A stretch of DNA of 64,000 nt. It comes from Heterobilharzia americana. Its lineage: Eukaryota; Platyhelminthes; Trematoda; Strigeidida; Schistosomatidae. Of the stretch, positions 61,136 to 64,000 are shown piece by piece. Every line of letters begins with the position of its first letter. The first letter of the stretch is position 1. The notes below the pieces were generated by a model that ran no database searches, had not been told where the DNA came from, and saw only the letters and a program-made list of their open reading frames with translations. The stretch lies in assembly GCA_944470555.2 (NCBI GenBank), contig OX104132.1, forward strand, positions 10,611,755-10,675,754, in the 5' to 3' direction. A program made the translations under genes and the position numbers.

Positions 61136-62020
61136 CCTTCGCTATTTCACAAAAGTTGTTAGTTTATTAGTTAGTTTTATTAAATGGGTGGCTATACAGT
61201 AGACAGAATATCTATCCGAATTAATAAGGAATAAATTTATAGAGCTTTTGTTGTCGACTAATTCATCTATCTTCTTACAGAAGCTGATCAATTGCTTTGT
61301 GAATCTTGCTGCTGGCTGATCAGAAATGGTTTATTCTGGCGTTAAACACCGGAGGTCAACTGAAAGGAATCCCTGTATGACCCAATTGTTTTGTTTCTTA
61401 CAACTTATCAATAACTGGAACTCGGGGTAACTCACTTTACCTAAGACAACTTGAATGAGGGCTACTTAGCGGTTTTGTTAAAGACTTTGTCGAAAGTTAA
61501 TTTGCTTAGGTTATATTTGTATTTCTACTTATGAGAATAGTCTTATTATTTGCCAAAGTATAGATTTTTCCCTGTATTGCCGTGAATTATATTTCACATT
61601 GTAAATCATTTGAAATGGATATGACTGAATTGGAAGCTTCATTGTTTGAACACATATTTCTCAAGCGAATAACTGGTTCTAGTTATCAGTAATATTCCTG
61701 GTAGTTTGGCAACTTTGAAATAACTCAAGTATTAACAACAAGTAAATATAGTTACACAATTCCGAGATCTGATAACCTCTTCAGAAAGTCCAAATATCTA
61801 AGTTTAATTTTTGACTACTTATGAGTAGCTTAAAGTAAGTAACAAAATTTCAAAAGTGATAAAGAGCGCGATTTGGTTAGCGAAACAAGACTTCAACCAT
61901 ATCACCAGATGATAATTTCGAATAAGATTTTTGTGTAATGCAATACAGGATAGTACAAAATTGAAAGTTTACAAAACACATATTGACTTCATATTTGTTG
62001 TGATTTAACAATTGTTTCAG
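61136..62020. other. AT-rich DNA upstream of the cysteine-rich exons
   Basis: No upstream exon could be assigned. A pyrimidine-rich acceptor ends this stretch at 62019-62020. Confidence 0.4.
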
Positions 62021-62301
62021 GTGCATGCACTGAATATGGTGAATCATGTAGTAAAACTTTGTTTGACAGATGTTATGGTAGTAATGTGTGTCAGATGCAT
62101 ACAGACAGGTCACTCTTATTTGCATAATGGAGAATGCTGCTCAAAAAAATGCCGATTTTCCAAATGTAAAGACTGAAAAAATACACTTAACTCCAGAAGA
62201 TATGGATTTATTCCTCGGAAACCAAATTACAATTATTTTTACTCTTTTTAGGTGAAACTGTATCTTTTCCATGTTGTGAATTCAGAGTTGAGAATAAATG
62301 A
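62021..62301 (+). CDS. 3' exons of a small cysteine-rich, probably secreted peptide (partial)
   Basis: After the acceptor TTGTTTCAG, an exon at 62021-62077 encodes ACTEYGESCSKTLFDRCY (three Cys) and stops at a possible donor GTAGTA. It is 57 nt and phase 1 on both sides. A last exon at 62252-62301 follows the strong acceptor TTTTTACTCTTTTTAG. It encodes ETVSFPCCEFRVENK and a TGA that overlaps an AATAAA signal at 62293-62298. The phases match. If not spliced at 62078, the frame runs on to a TAA at 62125. One frame over, NGECCSKKCRFSKCKD ends at 62176, also cysteine-rich, so alternative 3' ends or an old frameshift are possible. The Cys spacing is knottin-like, but no family is named. The signal-peptide exon was not found. 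Confidence 0.4.
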
Positions 62302-62436
62302 TTTTTTCACTAGATGGAGTTTGTTTATTCATTTATTTCTTTTTTTTATAAGAATTTATTTTTAGTCAGTTTGTTCGTATTGTTGTTTCCTATCAGTGGT
62401 TAGACTTAAAGCCAAAAAATATACGGCGACTTTAGA
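62302..62436. other. Downstream flank of the cysteine-rich exons
   Basis: Short AT-rich stretch with nothing recognised. Confidence 0.35.
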
Positions 62437-62557
62437 GGCCACCCTAGAAACGATCGACATAACCAATTAGGTTCCTCCATTTTGGTTGAAAAGGCAGATT
62501 TTTATAAAATAGAAAAAGTCTGGTTAGTTATTTCAGTTGTTGCTAGGGTGGCCTTTG
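62437..62557. repeat. 121-bp imperfect inverted-repeat element (MITE-like or hairpin)
   Basis: Left end GAGGCCACCCTAGAAACGAT. The complement of the right end is AAGGCCACCCTAGCAACAAC. A core of 12-13 bp is identical, with weaker pairing for another 20 bp (ATAACCAA against ATAACTAACCA). It is followed closely by the (AT)n tract at 62588. Confidence 0.55.
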
Positions 62558-62586
62558 AATTTGCTCAAAATATAACAAACAAAAAC

Positions 62587-62587
<1 letters not shown>

Positions 62588-62655
<68 letters not shown>
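62588..62655. repeat. (AT)n microsatellite
   Basis: About 68 bp of alternating A and T. Confidence 0.96.
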
Positions 62656-62658
<3 letters not shown>

Positions 62659-63074
62659 CCAGTTGGTGTATAAAATGGTGTACATCAAGTGTACAGTTGA
62701 AATATAAATTCGAAGGTTTATCATCATTGGCTTAATTTCATTTTCCTTTACTCGGTCAGTCTGGCTTGAGACTTGTAAACGTGATTTACGCTTAACCGTT
62801 GTATCAGTACTGTTGATTTACGGTGGTCAAGGCATAACTTTCTCAAAATGCAACCGGATCAGTTTGAGAGAACTGAACTACTGGTTAACTTATTGGATAT
62901 ATATCAAGATTCGAGGATTTCGCATATGTAAAAAGACATTACGAAGTTGAAGCAATTATAAAAATCAATCTTCAGATGACAAACATTCGATCAAAAGTAT
63001 TGTGAATATTAGTTGGTAGCCGATAAGTTTTCATGAAGGGATGTAAGTTTAAAGTTTCATCTTTCAAGAGTGAT

Positions 63075-63265
63075 TGCATCAAGATAGTTTCCATCATGAA
63101 TTGAAATCAGTTAGAGGAACACTGGAGACCTGGGAGCACTGGACAGTCTTTTCGTCCCAGTATGGATCTCCTCAGCAGTGCGCACCCACAAGCTCTCCAG
63201 GGGTCGAACCCAAGACCTTCGGTTCCCGTGACCAGAACGTTACCATTGATCCACTGAGTCGGAAT
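63075..63265 (-). mobile_element. tRNA-derived SINE with hammerhead ribozyme, minus strand
   Basis: Read on the minus strand, a tRNA-like head has a box A-like TGGATCAATGGTAACG near 63255-63240 and a good box B GGGTTCGACCCC at 63211-63200. A hammerhead motif follows (see the ncRNA entry), then the SINE 3' part ending near the CATGATGGAAAC segment at about 63085. The layout (pol III head, then ribozyme) is that of hammerhead SINEs known from schistosomes. Confidence 0.75.
63136..63181 (-). ncRNA. Hammerhead ribozyme, type I-like, with conserved core
   Basis: On the minus strand, helix I strand GCACTG (63181-63176) is followed by CTGAGGAG (63175-63168), which satisfies the CUGANGA core. A short, partly mismatched helix II comes next, then CGAAA (63154-63150), a minimal helix III (AGAC/GTC) and the cleavage triplet GTC. 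The closing strand CAGTGC (63141-63136) pairs perfectly with the first. All catalytic core positions visible are kept; helix II has an A-A mismatch and a G-U-type pair. A very short helix III is usual for retrotransposon hammerheads, which may act as dimers. Confidence 0.7.
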
Positions 63266-63299
63266 CGGATGGTTCATATTTCCAACTTCTGTGAATTCA

Positions 63300-63480
63300 C
63301 GACATAGCCTGATCATCACTGAGTAATTGTCCTTACGGCCACGGAACCTGAAGGTCCCGGGCTGGATCCTTATAACAGTCATGGGTGAGCACCGCTGAGG
63401 AGCCCCATACTAGTAGGAAACAGCTGTCCAGTGCACCCAGGTTTCCAGTGCTGTTCCAACTAATATCAGTTCATGATGAA
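63300..63480 (+). mobile_element. tRNA-derived SINE with hammerhead ribozyme, plus strand
   Basis: The same family as the neighbouring minus-strand copy, facing away from it. The box B region is degenerate (CGGGCTGGATCC near 63358). The body, ribozyme and 3' part (CCAGGTTTCCAGTGCTG, then TCAGTTCATGATGAA) align well with the partner. Confidence 0.7.
63389..63434 (+). ncRNA. Hammerhead ribozyme, weakened copy
   Basis: Helix I strand GCACCG (63389-63394), core CTGAGGAG (63395-63402), GAAA (63417-63420), cleavage triplet GTC (63426-63428) and CAGTGC (63429-63434). Helix I has one C-A mismatch. The base before GAAA is G instead of C, which breaks the closing pair of helix II, so activity is doubtful. 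Confidence 0.6.
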
Positions 63481-64000
63481 TAGCAACTTGAAGAATTTCT
63501 AGACCCCCACAAACCTCAAATTTGAATATAGTTACATCAGTTAATTACTGCATATCAAAATCACTACATTGTGGGGGAGTGTTTTACTCCTCAGTAATAA
63601 TTGAGTGCTAACAATGAAATGCCTGTATAGATCTTAAATAAAAGGTATCATTTTTATGATCTGAGTCTTAAGTGAGGTAACAATGAGAGAGTATTGAACG
63701 ATTTGAATGCCTTCAGCTATTTCTAAAAGTGTTTAAACAGTGCGAATAAGTATGTTCAACTACTAAATACACTTTACTGATGTAACTTAGCTTATCGTGT
63801 TGGAAAGCAAGAGGAAGGTATATCCCGGTTTCCGTCTTCTCTACTTTTACTTAGAAGACGTTTATTACAGATATGTTAAACTTACGGCTATACACTACAC
63901 TACCTTACTAAGATGTACTATGTAGGTATAGGCAATCAATCAATTCATTTTTGTCGTCAAAACTACATTTTGGAAATTTTTCAAGTTGTTATTCATCGTA
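63481..64000. other. AT-rich right flank
   Basis: No features recognised. An AATAAAAGG near 63636 is isolated. Confidence 0.35.

Noticed and set aside
59200..63220. Apparent tRNA genes (box A and box B matches)
   Set aside because: The cloverleaf is not complete and each match is the head of a SINE with a hammerhead downstream.

Overview
This window looks like nuclear DNA of a flatworm, most likely a blood fluke (Schistosoma or a close relative). The reasons are abundant RTE/SR2-type LINE copies ending in TAA-type tails, many CR1-like LINE relics, tRNA-derived SINE copies carrying schistosome-type hammerhead ribozymes, long (AT)n microsatellites, and a gene with a 48-bp first intron followed by a 2.8-kb intron. 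The species is inferred; no database search was possible. There are no operons, CRISPR arrays or bacterial genes.

Layout. (1) 1-743, minus strand: two exons of an unidentified, probably membrane-associated gene that runs off the left edge. (2) About 0.9-41.5 kb: a higher-GC stretch built almost entirely of decayed retroelements. At least ten CR1-like LINE relics lie on both strands, one nearly full length at 36.7-40.4 kb. There are several copies of a non-coding repeat family ending in an AATAAA-type tail (family A below), smaller repeats B and C, and a possible LTR-element gag relic near 21.8 kb. Superimposed on this is a near-identical inverted duplication (2391-5232 against 10525-13366) plus a third partial copy (13366-14412). 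(3) 42.2-45.6 kb: the clearest host gene, a three-exon Ly6/uPAR-type gene of sleepless/quiver style, with a signal peptide, ten cysteines and a hydrophobic GPI-type tail. A 370-bp inverted-repeat element sits in its large intron. (4) 47.4-58.2 kb: AT-rich DNA with five RTE copies. One is nearly full length and lies between two (AT)n tracts. Two others share a 470-bp inverted identical segment. (5) 59-64 kb: three hammerhead-bearing SINE copies (two arranged divergently), a small inverted-repeat element, and two exons that look like the 3' end of a small cysteine-rich secreted peptide gene.

How it works together. Most of the window is the product of retrotransposition and decay. CR1 and RTE copies encode an APE-type endonuclease and a reverse transcriptase, but every copy except perhaps one 6-kb CR1 fragment is visibly broken, and most CR1 copies have lost the catalytic F/Y-A-D-D box. 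The SINEs depend on other elements for movement. The host genes are small and extracellular or membrane-directed. Coordinates of relics are approximate because edges were set by reading translations and repeats by eye.
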